Shown: positions 9,040 to 18,443, numbered from the stretch's first letter. The stretch: 60,414 nt of DNA from Bacillus sp. AFS041924 (GCF_002577195.1 NZ_NULG01000018.1:8405-68818); one strand, 5' to 3'. Translations and numbers: made by a program. The notes: generated by a model from the sequence alone, not told the origin.

Positions 9040-9705
9040 TTACGGAATAAAAATTGATTTTAAGTGGCGAAGACCTACTAATTTGCTTTCTCCTCTTGAT
9101 GTAGTCAGCTCAATGAAATTTGAGTCAATGGAACTCAATTTACCTATATATTCATAATGTTCTCCACTGTTCATTACGACTAATTCACCTATCAACTTAT
9201 TTAATTGAACGTCTAAAGTGCGAGCTAGGGGGATATTAGAAGGATTTACAGGTAATAGGTTTTTACTTAGCATATACGGGGCTTTTTCAGTGAGATATGG
9301 TGTTAACCACTTTAAATGTTGTAGTGATATATACATGATTTTATAGATTGGTGAGTAGAACACAAAGTAGTTATTCATGATCGTTGTAATAAACCCATGA
9401 AAAGAACGATTATTTGAAAGACTAATTTCAACAAAAATACCTTTAGCAGCTGTTAATACTTTACGTAAAGATAACTCATCTTTTTCGTGTTCTAATTCTT
9501 GTAAGGAAGGAACAACGCCATAGGATTCTTCGAGTATACTCTCACTAAGATTGTGAATATGAAGTAGTGGAATATACAGGAAGTTTTCACCATTGAAAAC
9601 AACTAATAAATCATTTCCAACTTCAATTAAGATCCCATCAACATTACTGTTACCAGATATTTTAATTGTAACTTGTTTGTTGAGAAAATTTTTGAAACTT
9701 GCCAT
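9040..9705 (-). CDS. CotB/DUF2642-like spore coat protein
   Basis: A 221-residue protein made of repeated small beta-rich units with the pattern V-x-I-x-I-S/G...GILIEVGNDLLVVF...FLYIPLLHIHNL (residues 11-53), then further units near 88-130 and 170-221. This resembles the repeats of outer spore coat protein CotB and of DUF2642 proteins. It lies between fabI and a second CotB-like gene, beside cotO and cotZ, which supports a role in the coat or outer spore layer. The start has AAGGAGAA 4-5 bases upstream. The name is a family-level inference. Confidence 0.65.
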   Translation of the reverse strand: MASFKNFLNKQVTIKISGNSNVDGILIEVGNDLLVVFNGENFLYIPLLHIHNLSESILEESYGVVPSLQELEHEKDELSLRKVLTAAKGIFVEISLSNNRSFHGFITTIMNNYFVFYSPIYKIMYISLQHLKWLTPYLTEKAPYMLSKNLLPVNPSNIPLARTLDVQLNKLIGELVVMNSGEHYEYIGKLSSIDSNFIELTTSRGESKLVGLRHLKSIFIP

Positions 9706-10043
9706 GATTTTCTCCTTTCTTAAAAAGATAAATCATTATTATTCAGACATGGTTATTTCTGAAAAAGGATTTTCATTTTTATTAAATTAGGCATATCTAT
9801 TAGAATGATAGTTTGTCTAAATAAAATCAATCATTTCATGTAAAGATTGGCAAGGTTGTTAGTGCCTGTCTATTTATGAAAGAAAAAAGATTATTAAGGT
9901 TGAAAATTTATAGTTGGGTCAGTTAATTCATTACGGCATACTTCCAATAATATTTAGATTACCACTCAAAATTAAGTATAGTTTCAAATTGCTTTATTAT
10001 TTTTTACAAAATCAGAATGGCATCGAGGTCAAAGTTTTAAAAA
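9706..10043. other. Gene-free stretch between two coat genes
   Basis: About 340 AT-rich bases without a supported gene. An open frame here ends inside the cotB-type gene and has no ribosome-binding site. Confidence 0.5.
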
Positions 10044-10075
10044 AAAGGTCGTTTTATTTGGATAAAACGACCTTT
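10044..10075 (-). terminator. Terminator of the cotB-type gene
   Basis: A perfect 14-bp stem (10044-10057 with 10062-10075) around TTGG, preceded on the plus strand by an A-run that gives the minus-strand transcript a T-run. Confidence 0.85.
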
Positions 10076-10082
10076 CTAAACA

Positions 10083-10556
10083 TTATTTTCTTCTTCTTAA
10101 TGTTTGGCTTGTCGTATTACTTCTTTCGTAAACTTCAAATTTTTCTCCGAAACTTACACTTTTGATATGATAAGTAGCAATATACACTAGTTCATCGTTA
10201 AAAGAAATTTCTACGTAATCATGATTTGCATCAAGAAGAATACCTTCAACTTTGTCGTGGCCACCACGATTAATTTTTACCCATTGTCTAACTTGAGAGT
10301 TTAATAAATCTACAAAGCTCTCGTTTGGTAATAATTCAATCGTATTGTACATTTCATCATAAGAAAGTCTACCTTTAGCAAATGAAGTTACGCTTTTTAA
10401 ATGAGTGTAAGGGAAGTAAATTACACCTTCAGCCTCTGTAAAAAGAGCAATATGTGTTCCATATGCACCAAGTAATAAACCTTCTTTAGATTCATGACCT
10501 CCTCGACCAATTCTAACTCCTTTACCTACGAATACTGAGAATAACTCTTTATTCAC
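10083..10556 (-). CDS. CotB-type spore coat protein, short form
   Basis: The 157 residues contain two copies of the CotB repeat: a unit ending GVIYFPYTHLKSV near residue 54, and KINRGGHDKVEGILL...YIATYHIKSVSFG (92-137). B. subtilis CotB has the same RGGPE-xxEGIL...HIKSIS pattern but continues into a long serine/lysine-rich tail; here that tail is missing and the protein ends in TLRRRK. CotB is a phosphorylated outer coat component. The neighbours cotO and cotZ and a probable sporulation-specific promoter region support coat assembly as its role. Confidence 0.75.
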   Translation of the reverse strand: MNKELFSVFVGKGVRIGRGGHESKEGLLLGAYGTHIALFTEAEGVIYFPYTHLKSVTSFAKGRLSYDEMYNTIELLPNESFVDLLNSQVRQWVKINRGGHDKVEGILLDANHDYVEISFNDELVYIATYHIKSVSFGEKFEVYERSNTTSQTLRRRK

Positions 10557-10735
10557 TTTTTCATCGCTCCTTGTTTTTTCTGTGCGGTTACAATGTATTT
10601 ATATGTGCCCTGTCAATTGTTTGTACTAGGATATTTGTCCAATTTATATAAATATGTACAAAATTAGTCAAGTGTTGATAGGCAATTATTTGTTATTTAG
10701 TTCAAATCGATAGGTTACGTGATTGAGAAAAAAGT

Positions 10736-10768
10736 AACATGATAAATATTGTCCGTTCATATAATTTA
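10736..10768 (+). promoter_or_regulatory. Possible sigma-K promoter of cotO
   Basis: CATATAATT near 10758 approximates the sigma-K -10 pattern (CATAnnnTA), with an AC about 19 bases upstream (10737-10738). It lies 40 bases before cotO, whose B. subtilis homologue is made late in the mother cell. The match is loose. Confidence 0.3.
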
Positions 10769-10798
10769 TGAGAGCACACTTACGAGGGAGGAACAACA

Positions 10799-11278
10799 AT
10801 GGCAAGAAAAGAGTCTAATGAGGGAGTAAAGCCATTACTATATATTGCGCAGCCTGATTTTCAAGAAGCCAAGTTGAATGTTCAACACTCTTATGTTGTC
10901 AAAGTAAAACCGGATCAAAGAACGAAAGAAAACGAATATGTAACTTCAGAATATGAAGAAGTAGACGATCTGGAAGAAGTGGAAGTTGTTGATTTGGATG
11001 AGAACGAAGAAAATCTAGAAGAACAACCTGAAATAGATAATGCTTGGATGAAAAAACCATTTAAAGCTATGTCGAATGAAGAAAAGGTATTATTTATGAT
11101 AAATAAGCCTCATTATATTCCAAAGGTTGAATGCCGAATTCGAACAGACAAGGATTTATATATTGGCTATATTATGGGTTACAACGAAGGAAAGGTTTCA
11201 ATTAAAGTTTCTTCAAAAATTAATGATGTTGAATTGGATATACAAAGTATTGTAAGTATCCAAATGGTAGGTATTTAG
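10799..11278 (+). CDS. cotO: Spore coat protein CotO
   Basis: CotO is a spore coat morphogenetic protein of the outer layer and encasement. This 159-residue homologue opens with a KPLLYIAQP segment, has a long acidic linker (about 48-80, rich in Glu/Asp), and ends with the conserved CotO core: KPFKAMSNEEKVLFMINKPH, then YIPKVECRIRT and a beta-rich end. It is somewhat shorter than B. subtilis CotO because of the linker. GAGGGAGGAAC precedes the ATG. It shares a terminator with the converging cotZ-type gene. Confidence 0.85.
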   Translation: MARKESNEGVKPLLYIAQPDFQEAKLNVQHSYVVKVKPDQRTKENEYVTSEYEEVDDLEEVEVVDLDENEENLEEQPEIDNAWMKKPFKAMSNEEKVLFMINKPHYIPKVECRIRTDKDLYIGYIMGYNEGKVSIKVSSKINDVELDIQSIVSIQMVGI

Positions 11279-11289
11279 ACCGTTAAAAA

Positions 11290-11325
11290 GGTGGTAGATT
11301 GTCATCTACCACCCATAGTTTTTTA
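11290..11325. terminator. Convergent terminator between cotO and cotZ
   Basis: The 10-bp perfect stem GGTGGTAGAT/ATCTACCACC (11290-11299 with 11304-11313) is followed by a T-rich tail on the plus side and an A-run upstream. Confidence 0.85.
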
Positions 11326-11338
11326 GTTTACATTAAAC

Positions 11339-11884
11339 TTACAGATTTGAAACGTGTACGTCACGTAAGCATTGGATTGCACAGAAGCAATCTAAGTCAA
11401 CAGTTACACAAGTGTTTGATGCTACAAACATTTCAGCGTCTACTAATTCGCAGAAAGTATTTTGGTTGTTGTTTTTGTTGTTATTTGCGTTGCCATTAAC
11501 TGGTACTAATGCTCTTAATACTGCACAGCAGTCATCATCTACACTTTCAACACGGAAAACAACTGTATCTTGACAATTGTTAATTTGAGCGTTTTTGTTA
11601 TTATTATTTTGGTTGTCGCCGCCATCACGTTGTTGAGCCATGATTGGCATCATATTATTGTTAAATGCTGGTACTCTAAATAATTCACCGTTTGCTAAAT
11701 ACAATAGGAAAGGGCGAGTATTTGCAAGAGGTACATTAGGGTTAGCACCTAAGAATGGAACGTCACAACCTGTTGGGCAAGTGTTTGTTGCGCAATCTTG
11801 TAGATCATTTATGAATTTTACAACGTCACATACACAGTGGTTTCTTTTTTTGTCGTGGTTGTCTTTGCAACTCATCTTTTTCAC
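11339..11884 (-). CDS. cotZ: Cysteine-rich outer coat/crust protein, CotZ/CotY/ExsY family
   Basis: A 181-residue Cys-rich protein with the family start HCVCDVVKFINDLQDCA (16-32) and repeated single and paired cysteines to the end (TCPTGC, DDCCAVLR, DLDCFCAIQCL). In B. subtilis CotY/CotZ form disulfide-linked crust lattices, and in the B. cereus group ExsY forms the exosporium basal layer. Two Asn/Gln-rich low-complexity insertions (around 88-105 and 131-141) are unusual. CotY, CotZ and ExsY cannot be separated by eye; the symbol reflects position next to cotO. Confidence 0.85.
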   Translation of the reverse strand: MKKMSCKDNHDKKRNHCVCDVVKFINDLQDCATNTCPTGCDVPFLGANPNVPLANTRPFLLYLANGELFRVPAFNNNMMPIMAQQRDGGDNQNNNNKNAQINNCQDTVVFRVESVDDDCCAVLRALVPVNGNANNNKNNNQNTFCELVDAEMFVASNTCVTVDLDCFCAIQCLRDVHVSNL

Positions 11885-11900
11885 TCCTTATCACTTTTAG

Positions 11901-12236
11901 ATGGATATTACATTACTATGATATTAAGCAGGCGAAAAACGGTTACTGAAGATTATTGCTTTTTTAGATAAATGGGCTTTGAGGCAGGAAGGACATTAAT
12001 ACAAGAAAAGAAGGAAGCTAAAAAGAACCTGACATTCGAACAGGGATGAATTGAAAGTCATTACAATAGGCAAAGCAAGATGAGTTTATCGTAGCAGTTT
12101 AATAGGGAATTGGTAAGTATAAATGAATAGGGAGGAGAAGGGTTAAAAGGGATAGGAGGAACAAAATTTAAGGGATGGAAGCAATCGTTCTGTCTCTTAT
12201 TTCCCTAAATCCATATCCCATATCCCTGTACTGACA
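11901..12236. other. Gene-free stretch before yjcA
   Basis: AT-rich divergent region between cotZ and yjcA. It should hold both promoters, but no consensus promoter or strong hairpin stands out. Confidence 0.4.
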
Positions 12237-12587
12237 ATGGATATAAGTTGGTTGCTGTTAGTCATCTTAATTTTGGCAAGTTTTCGATTGACTCGTTTAG
12301 TTGTGCACGATAAAATTACAGCTTTTTTGAGAAGACCTTTTATTGATGAAATAACGCTCGAGGAGAATGGAATGCCAGTTACGTATACAAAGATCAAGGG
12401 AAGTGGTCTAAGGTATTTTATTGGTGAGTTATTAAGTTGTACATGGTGCAGTGGGATTTGGTGTACTGCTTTGTTACTATTAATATATGTGTTCTTTCCT
12501 CATGTGGGAGAGTTCATTATTCTATTATTAGCAATTGCAGGAGCAGCTGGAGTAATAGAAACAATAGTTAACAGGCTGAATTCGTAA
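12237..12587 (+). CDS. yjcA: DUF1360 sporulation-associated membrane protein (YjcA)
   Basis: A 116-residue protein with an N-terminal hydrophobic segment (4-18), the ASFRLTRLVVHD block, the family signature ELLSCTWCSGIWC (63-76) and two further hydrophobic segments (77-108). These features match DUF1360 proteins, which include B. subtilis YjcA, expressed in sporulation. Its place between the coat genes and yjcD agrees. No clear Shine-Dalgarno precedes the ATG, so expression may be weak or the start may differ. Biochemical function is unknown. Confidence 0.75.
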   Translation: MDISWLLLVILILASFRLTRLVVHDKITAFLRRPFIDEITLEENGMPVTYTKIKGSGLRYFIGELLSCTWCSGIWCTALLLLIYVFFPHVGEFIILLLAIAGAAGVIETIVNRLNS

Positions 12588-12655
12588 TTTTAGGTAGAAC
12601 GATTAAAATTTCCTTTCATATACTAACATGAATAGACTTATTTAGGAGGGAAGAT

Positions 12656-12853
12656 ATGTATAATCAAGGTCAAGGGCAAATGACACCTTTTCAGTGGCAG
12701 CAACTCCAACAACAGCAACAGTATCAAATACAGCAACAACAAATGCAACAACAAATGAATCAAGCGAACTATAATCCATATTATCAAGGTGCTCCTACCG
12801 GCTATGTTAAAAAATCAGGTTGCGGTTGTAGCGGAAGAACGACTAGACGATAA
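12656..12853 (+). CDS. Small Gln-rich protein with Cys-Gly-Cys tail
   Basis: A 65-residue protein: half of residues 5-40 are glutamine, followed by a Tyr/Pro/Gly segment and the end SGCGCSGRTTRR. A strong AGGAGGGAAG site precedes the ATG, so it is likely a real gene. Location between coat genes and the low-complexity Gln/Tyr composition resemble small spore surface proteins, but I do not recognise a family. Confidence 0.6.
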   Translation: MYNQGQGQMTPFQWQQLQQQQQYQIQQQQMQQQMNQANYNPYYQGAPTGYVKKSGCGCSGRTTRR

Positions 12854-12865
12854 TCCATAAAATAA

Positions 12866-12898
12866 AAGGTGAGCGTTATTGCTCACCTTAATTTTTTG
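12866..12898. terminator. Convergent terminator before yjcD
   Basis: A 9-bp perfect stem (12866-12874 with 12881-12889) with a T-run after it on the plus strand, between two converging genes. Confidence 0.8.
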
Positions 12899-12913
12899 TA
12901 CAAAATTTTTCGT

Positions 12914-15205
12914 TTATTTTTTATTAATAAATCGGCGAATTAATCGAGATGGATTAGCTTTTTTGCCTCTTCGCTTTTGCAAAACAGATAAGTATAATAG
13001 ATTTCTAGCTCTTGTACAAGCAACATAAAGAAGACGTCTCTCCTCTTCTAGTTGATCTAAGTTCCCATTTTTTAACGATTCTAGAGCATAATCATGTGGA
13101 AATCCCCCGTCAACAACTCCAAGGATATAGACGTAATCATACTCTAATCCCTTTGAACGGTGAGCCGTTAAAAGCGAGATATTCCCGTGCGAAGATTGAT
13201 TTTTTTTCTGTTTATATTCTTTAAACTTAGCAGAAATATGAAATGCGTGTTCTACAAACTCTCTAATTGTTTTAAAATTTTTACTTACGACCTTTAAATC
13301 TCTTAAATCATCTGAAGGTCGTTCAATTTTATTCGATTCGTTTCCACGTTTTTTTATATAGTCCATAAATGCTGGACTTTCTTCTATTCGCTCAATCGCT
13401 TCTATTGGAGGTGCGTGTTTTAAATAGCGTAATACTTTTATTAGATTTTCAATTTTTTTAATTTGAAATGGTGCTGCACTCTTTATTGTAGTAAAAGCCT
13501 CTAAAAACGTTAAATTTTGCAATACACTATTCATTTTAGCATCTTGAAATGCCTGTTGCTTTAGGAAGAAGACAGGTAGTATCTCTTTTAAAGCTGATTG
13601 ATGGTCCTCATCTCCTATTAATAGTAAGAAAGAGATCATTTTTCGAATGATCGGTCGATCGTAAAATGATTCACCATCTTGATCGATTGTAAAAGGAAGG
13701 CTAGTCCCAATTAATCGCTCAAAAACAGCCCTAGATGCAGTATTTGTACGATATAAAATTGCAAATTGTCCTGGATTTGCACCATTTTTAATTTTTTCTT
13801 TTATATCGTTAATAATCATCGTTGCTTCTTCTTCTTCATCGTATGGAAAGAAGAAAGAAGGGACTTTATCGTAGTCATATTGCGCATGCATTGATTTTAC
13901 AAAACGGTTTTTATTAGGTTTTATGACTTCGTTTGCCAATGAAACAATTCCATGAGTAGATCGATAATTTTCACTTAAATGATAAATTTTAGCTCCGTTG
14001 AAATGCTCCTTAAAGTCCAAAATGAATCCAGGGTCACTTCCTCTAAATGCATAGATCGACTGATCATCATCACCAACAGCTGTAATATTTACTGTTTGTT
14101 GAAAAAGGATTTTTAAGATATTAAATTGGATTTTATTAATATCTTGAAACTCATCGACTAATAAACATTTAAATCGATTCTGATAATGTAAAAGTATTTC
14201 ATTATTTTCATTTAGCATTTCAAAGCAACCGAGTAACATATCATCAAAATCAAATTGCCCATTTTGCTTTTTTAATGACTCATAGCCTTCATAAAGAGAA
14301 GCGACCTGATCTTCCCAAGTATCTTTAGATCTAATTTCATGAGGATAAACACATGAGTTTTTCCATAAACCGATTTGCTGAATAGCCTGGTCATAAGCAA
14401 ATGATTTTTCATCAATTTCAAGACGTCTTCCAATTTGCTTTAGCATGATTTCTTTTTGGAAATCTGATTTTATTAATCGACTTGAATCCCATTTTGCTCG
14501 ATCAAATCGTAGGAGCATTTTATAGAATATACTATGAAAGGTACCAATTTCCATCTGCTGGATTGGGTAACCAAGAGCTTTCATTCGGTCTTTCATTTCT
14601 GCAGCTGCTTTTGATGTGAACGTAACGAGCATCATTTCATGCGGGAGAATACCGCTATTCATTAAGTGCATAGCTCGAGTTGTTATCACTCGTGTTTTTC
14701 CACTCCCAGCTCCAGCGAGCACAAGTAATGGCGAACCAATATGTGTAACAGCGTTCCATTGTTGTGAATCTAATGAAATTTGATTGATCACAAATTCATC
14801 TGTCTTTTGCTCATTCGTTCTATATGGTGGAATATTGTAAAAAGGAAGTCTGTTAATAAATTGATTTTCTGTTTTTTCAATTGTGGCTGTATTTGAAATC
14901 GAACGATTAGTAGGTAGTTTAATTGAACGATCGTTAGTATTTTCATTAGTTGCAGTGCTTTTTTCAAATCTAGCAGCAATTTCTTGCTCCATCTCTAAGT
15001 TATGGTTCAAACATGCTAGATTCTGATCTTTGTTTATATGATAAAAATGAGGAATATCATAAATAGTTAATGTGAAGCTTAAGTTTTGATGGCAATAAGC
15101 ACATTTAACCTCGCCACGAATACTCGCTTGATATATTTCCTCATATCTTGAACGAGGGAATTCTGGTAAATAGATTGTTTGATTTTGATAGTTTGCAATT
15201 TTCAT
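12914..15205 (-). CDS. yjcD: UvrD/Rep-like superfamily 1 DNA helicase YjcD
   Basis: A 763-residue ATP-dependent 3'-5' DNA helicase. Motifs in order: SLDSQQWNAV (Q motif), Walker A AGAGSGKT at 164-171, TFTSKAA (Ia), LLVDEFQDINKIQ (II, DEFQD), GDDDQSIYAFRG (III), SENYRST (IV), TAHRSKGLEYDYV (V) and LYVACTRA (VI). Unlike UvrD/PcrA it has an N-terminal extension of about 140 residues with Cys35-x2-Cys38, His54, His57 and Cys65, resembling a zinc-binding module. This extension and the position before yjcF identify it with B. subtilis YjcD. It is probably involved in DNA repair or recombination. Confidence 0.88.
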   Translation of the reverse strand: MKIANYQNQTIYLPEFPRSRYEEIYQASIRGEVKCAYCHQNLSFTLTIYDIPHFYHINKDQNLACLNHNLEMEQEIAARFEKSTATNENTNDRSIKLPTNRSISNTATIEKTENQFINRLPFYNIPPYRTNEQKTDEFVINQISLDSQQWNAVTHIGSPLLVLAGAGSGKTRVITTRAMHLMNSGILPHEMMLVTFTSKAAAEMKDRMKALGYPIQQMEIGTFHSIFYKMLLRFDRAKWDSSRLIKSDFQKEIMLKQIGRRLEIDEKSFAYDQAIQQIGLWKNSCVYPHEIRSKDTWEDQVASLYEGYESLKKQNGQFDFDDMLLGCFEMLNENNEILLHYQNRFKCLLVDEFQDINKIQFNILKILFQQTVNITAVGDDDQSIYAFRGSDPGFILDFKEHFNGAKIYHLSENYRSTHGIVSLANEVIKPNKNRFVKSMHAQYDYDKVPSFFFPYDEEEEATMIINDIKEKIKNGANPGQFAILYRTNTASRAVFERLIGTSLPFTIDQDGESFYDRPIIRKMISFLLLIGDEDHQSALKEILPVFFLKQQAFQDAKMNSVLQNLTFLEAFTTIKSAAPFQIKKIENLIKVLRYLKHAPPIEAIERIEESPAFMDYIKKRGNESNKIERPSDDLRDLKVVSKNFKTIREFVEHAFHISAKFKEYKQKKNQSSHGNISLLTAHRSKGLEYDYVYILGVVDGGFPHDYALESLKNGNLDQLEEERRLLYVACTRARNLLYLSVLQKRRGKKANPSRLIRRFINKK

Positions 15206-15414
15206 TATTTTCCCCCTTTAAATTAAAGCAGACTCATCTATGTTACCAAAAAGATTTGTGTACGAAAAGTGAATATAGTTAATTGGAAAAAGAATCTTTT
15301 TATTCATCTAACTAGGAATGCTTCTAAGAAGGAAGAATGTGGATTTTCGGTGAGTTTTTTGTATGGGGGAAACTGTTCCAAACGTATAAGTTTCTGTTAT
15401 TTTTCTCCTCATGA
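15206..15414. other. Intergenic region upstream of yjcD
   Basis: Promoter region for the leftward helicase gene. No additional gene is seen. Confidence 0.4.
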
Positions 15415-15446
15415 AAAAACTATGATTCGATTAGAATCATAGTTTT
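15415..15446 (-). terminator. Terminator of yjcG-yjcF
   Basis: The arms 15415-15428 and 15434-15446 form a long perfect stem just after the yjcF stop, with A/T tails on both sides. Confidence 0.8.
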
Positions 15447-15454
15447 AATTGTGT

Positions 15455-15886
15455 TTAATTTAAATTTAATTTCATTTCTGCATGAGGAATTCCAGCTTCA
15501 AAAAATATTTCGGATGAGATTTCATAACCTAATTTTTCATAAAAAAGAATGGCAGATTCCTGTGCATGTAGGACTAATTGATTTAATCCTTTTTCTTTTG
15601 CAGTTTTATGAATTAAGTACATGATTTCATTTCCTATTTTTTTTCCTCGATAGTTACTTAGAACACAGATTCGTTGAACTTTTCCAGTCGATTCGATTAA
15701 TCTTAGTCGACCAGCAGCAATCGGTTGTTCTTCATCGTATGAAACAAAATGTATACATTCATCGTCTAGGCCATCAAACTCTAATTCTCTTGATATTTGT
15801 TGTTCCTCTACGAAAACTTCTACTCGAACTCTTAGGGCATCTTGTATATCTGCATCTGTTGCTGCGACTATAGTGCGAATGGTCAT
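15455..15886 (-). CDS. yjcF: GNAT-family N-acetyltransferase YjcF
   Basis: The 143 residues show the GNAT fold: RVRVEVFVEEQQI (21-33), the beta-strand AAGRLRLI, the acetyl-CoA loop ICVLSNYRGKKIGNEIM with the Q/RxxGxG/A-like pattern (72-88) and the C-terminal FYEKLGYEI. It resembles the ElaA-type arm of the family. The start codon overlaps the yjcG stop by one base (TAATG), so the two are translationally coupled. The substrate is unknown. Confidence 0.85.
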   Translation of the reverse strand: MTIRTIVAATDADIQDALRVRVEVFVEEQQISRELEFDGLDDECIHFVSYDEEQPIAAGRLRLIESTGKVQRICVLSNYRGKKIGNEIMYLIHKTAKEKGLNQLVLHAQESAILFYEKLGYEISSEIFFEAGIPHAEMKLNLN

Positions 15887-16398
15887 TATTTTGCACCTAA
15901 TTTAAATGTTTCATAAACTTCCCAAGCACCGTTTTCTAATTGGTAGACTAGTTTAAAGCTATCTACAACTTCATTGTAACTAAATTGAATCATGCGTAAC
16001 TGTCCAAGAATATCAGCAAATTCAGCATCTTGTAACTGCTGACCAATTGTAATATGCGGTACGAATGCATAATCTTTTGTTTCAGGGAAAGAACCAGTGT
16101 GCATTTTTTCATGAAGCTCTTTTAATGCTTCAACAGGTGTAACTTTTAAATAGATGACATTATTAACTGGTGCAAAAGAACTTACTTTATTAATTTCCAA
16201 TTCAAATGGTTCAATTTGACTCGCAATTTCATTTAATTGTGAAATAACTTTTGGAAGTTGATCTTCGCTTAATTCAAATCCACTTCTTAATGTAACATGA
16301 GGAGAGATTAAAGTATAAGCTGGATCAAAACGTTTTCTATACTCATTTGCCTTTTCTTGAACGAAATTAGATGGGAAAATAACAACGCCACATTTCAT
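15886..16398 (-). CDS. yjcG: 2H phosphoesterase, 2'-5' RNA ligase-like, YjcG
   Basis: A 170-residue member of the two-histidine phosphoesterase superfamily. Both H-x-T/S-x motifs are visible: HVTL near residue 34 and HITIG near 115. Family members cleave or join 2'-5' phosphodiester bonds or hydrolyse cyclic phosphates; the substrate of YjcG is undetermined. It is first in the yjcG-yjcF pair, with an AGGAGGT ribosome-binding site. Confidence 0.88.
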   Translation of the reverse strand: MKCGVVIFPSNFVQEKANEYRKRFDPAYTLISPHVTLRSGFELSEDQLPKVISQLNEIASQIEPFELEINKVSSFAPVNNVIYLKVTPVEALKELHEKMHTGSFPETKDYAFVPHITIGQQLQDAEFADILGQLRMIQFSYNEVVDSFKLVYQLENGAWEVYETFKLGAK

Positions 16399-16511
16399 AA
16401 AAATTACCTCCTGTTTTCGATACTTTGTATTTTAATTTGAAAAAATTAACGAAATAAAAAGAACTAATTTTAATTATACCAAATTTTTTGAAAATCGATA
16501 AGTTTTGCGAA

Positions 16512-17240
16512 TTATTTTGCTAAACTAATTTTTAAAACGTATTCTAATTGCTTTTCCCAATTTGTCCAAGTATGGTCTCCTTCATATTCAGCGTAATGTA
16601 ATTCCACAGGGAAGTTTGCTAAATAATCTTTTAACTCTAAACTACCTTTGACAAAATTAACCCATTGCTTACTTGGAGTGAGGACATTTTCTTCTTGTTT
16701 TCCGACAGTTTGTACAATAGAAAGAATCGAATTCAATTTTGCTTGCTTTAAAAATTCCATTACATCTTCGTTAACAAATGGAGATTGCATAATGACTTGT
16801 CCAAATGTATTCGGATATGTAAATGCAGCTTGTAATGAAACAGTACCGCCTAATGAATCGCCGATTAATGTTCTGCTATGAGCTAATCCAAGTAAAGGTA
16901 AATGATCATCTAAATACGGAAGTAATTCTTCAGCTAAAAAACGAATATAATTTTTTTGGCCGGGTTGAGAAGGATGGTATAGCTTAAAACGCTCCTCTGG
17001 CGACGAATAGGGTATACCTACTATAATTGTAGGTTGAATTGAACCTTCTGTTGTTAATTTTTCAACAACTCGATGAACTTTACCTAAATTAAAATAATCT
17101 TGTCCATCTTGGGCAATTAATAAGTGATGTTTTATTAACGGAGTGTACATGCTTGAATAGTATATTGTAAATGTAATTTCTTTTTTGATGTGTTCACTAT
17201 ATAGTGTGTGTTCTTCTCTAGTACCATTTGTTTGTATCAT
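16512..17240 (-). CDS. yjcH: YjcH-like esterase (alpha/beta hydrolase, Fes/esterase D type)
   Basis: A 242-residue cytosolic hydrolase with the nucleophile elbow LIGDSLGGTVSL (Ser near 129), an upstream oxyanion-type HHLLIAQDGQDYF and a probable catalytic His in the late EGDHTWTNW. This is the pattern of the esterase D/enterochelin-esterase-like family that includes B. subtilis YjcH next to yjcG. The natural ester is unknown. GAGGAGAC precedes the ATG. Confidence 0.82.
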   Translation of the reverse strand: MIQTNGTREEHTLYSEHIKKEITFTIYYSSMYTPLIKHHLLIAQDGQDYFNLGKVHRVVEKLTTEGSIQPTIIVGIPYSSPEERFKLYHPSQPGQKNYIRFLAEELLPYLDDHLPLLGLAHSRTLIGDSLGGTVSLQAAFTYPNTFGQVIMQSPFVNEDVMEFLKQAKLNSILSIVQTVGKQEENVLTPSKQWVNFVKGSLELKDYLANFPVELHYAEYEGDHTWTNWEKQLEYVLKISLAK

Positions 17241-17355
17241 AAATGTCTCCTCTTCTTTTCCCTAGGATGATATAATTAGATGTTACTTTATATAAAAAAT
17301 TTAGAAAAGTAAAATGTATTAAACGCTTACAAAATAAGTCAAAATGAGGTGAAAC

Positions 17356-18270
17356 ATGAGTAAAAAACAACCTAATGCAATGATATCATTATTAGTTTTG
17401 TCTATTATTGCCATTTCAACTTCAGCTATATTAGCTAAATGGACGAATGCCTCTCCTTCTGTTTTAAGCATGTATCGCCTCTGGTTTACATGTATATGGA
17501 TGCTTCCGTTTGTATTGAAGCGAAAGAATGAATTAAAAGCTTTAAAAAAATCTCATTATAGGTCATTTGCTTTAGGTGGATTAATGCTAGCGATCCATTT
17601 TATTTTATGGTACAGTTCATTAGTTTTTACTTCAGTGGCGAGCTCAACCATTATATTAGCTCTTCAGCCACTAGTAGCAATGATACTTGGTTTCTTTGTC
17701 TTTAAAGAGCGTACTTCTATGCAATCTAAAATATGTATGATTATCGCAATTGTTGGTGTATGTTTAATAGGCTTCGGTGATATTGGTTTAAGTATGTCAG
17801 CTTTTAAAGGTGATATTCTATCATTTCTAAGTGTAATTGCTGCAGTGCTCTATTTAATGGTTGGACAAACGACTGTAAAAAATACATCTCATTGGGTGTA
17901 TAGTTTTTGGGTTTTCGCGTTTTCAGCGGCATTCTTAACAGTCTATAATATTGTAACAATGGATAATTTCTTTGATTACCATTCAAAAGATTGGATTATC
18001 TTTATTGCATCTGCCATTATTCCATCATTGGCACATATTATAAATAACTATTTATTAAATTACGTAAATGCTACGACTATATCAATGAGTATACTTGGAG
18101 AACCAGTTGGTTCATCTATTTTAGCAGTTTTCCTTCTTCACGAAATGTTATCATCATTTCAGATAATCGGAGGCACAATCGTAATTGTAAGTGTATTCTT
18201 ATATTTATATCAACAACAAAAAGAAGTTTCTTCCATACAAGTAAAAACAGATAATTCCTCATCGGCATGA
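17356..18270 (+). CDS. EamA/DMT-family transporter
   Basis: A 304-residue membrane protein with ten hydrophobic segments arranged as two EamA repeats (about 9-140 and 151-288). The repeat ends (VASSTIILALQPLVAMILGFFVFKER and VNATTISMSILGEPVGSSILAVFLLHE) carry the drug/metabolite transporter signature of P/Glu near a helix followed by FxxxE. The C-terminal tail is short and polar. Such proteins export metabolites or amino acids; the substrate cannot be read. It stands alone with its own terminator. Confidence 0.85.
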   Translation: MSKKQPNAMISLLVLSIIAISTSAILAKWTNASPSVLSMYRLWFTCIWMLPFVLKRKNELKALKKSHYRSFALGGLMLAIHFILWYSSLVFTSVASSTIILALQPLVAMILGFFVFKERTSMQSKICMIIAIVGVCLIGFGDIGLSMSAFKGDILSFLSVIAAVLYLMVGQTTVKNTSHWVYSFWVFAFSAAFLTVYNIVTMDNFFDYHSKDWIIFIASAIIPSLAHIINNYLLNYVNATTISMSILGEPVGSSILAVFLLHEMLSSFQIIGGTIVIVSVFLYLYQQQKEVSSIQVKTDNSSSA

Positions 18271-18310
18271 AGTGGATGTGATTGTAGGAAAGAGGAATAA
18301 TCATTTAAAA

Positions 18311-18350
18311 AAACTTTCAAATCAATTTTAGGTTTGAAAGTTTTTTTGTT
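18311..18350 (+). terminator. Terminator of the DMT transporter gene
   Basis: An 11-bp stem (18311-18321 with 18333-18343) merging into a T-run. Confidence 0.85.
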
Positions 18351-18443
18351 TTTTAACTAAAAATAGGTAGAATAGATAATAGTATTTAGAAAAAAATTCC
18401 ATAAATTTTTATCCAGCAAATAAAAGGAGAAAAAGAGCCACCT

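Noticed and set aside
18304-18443. Possible c-di-AMP riboswitch before ktrB
   Set aside because: The leader is too short and contains only the upstream terminator and AT-rich DNA.
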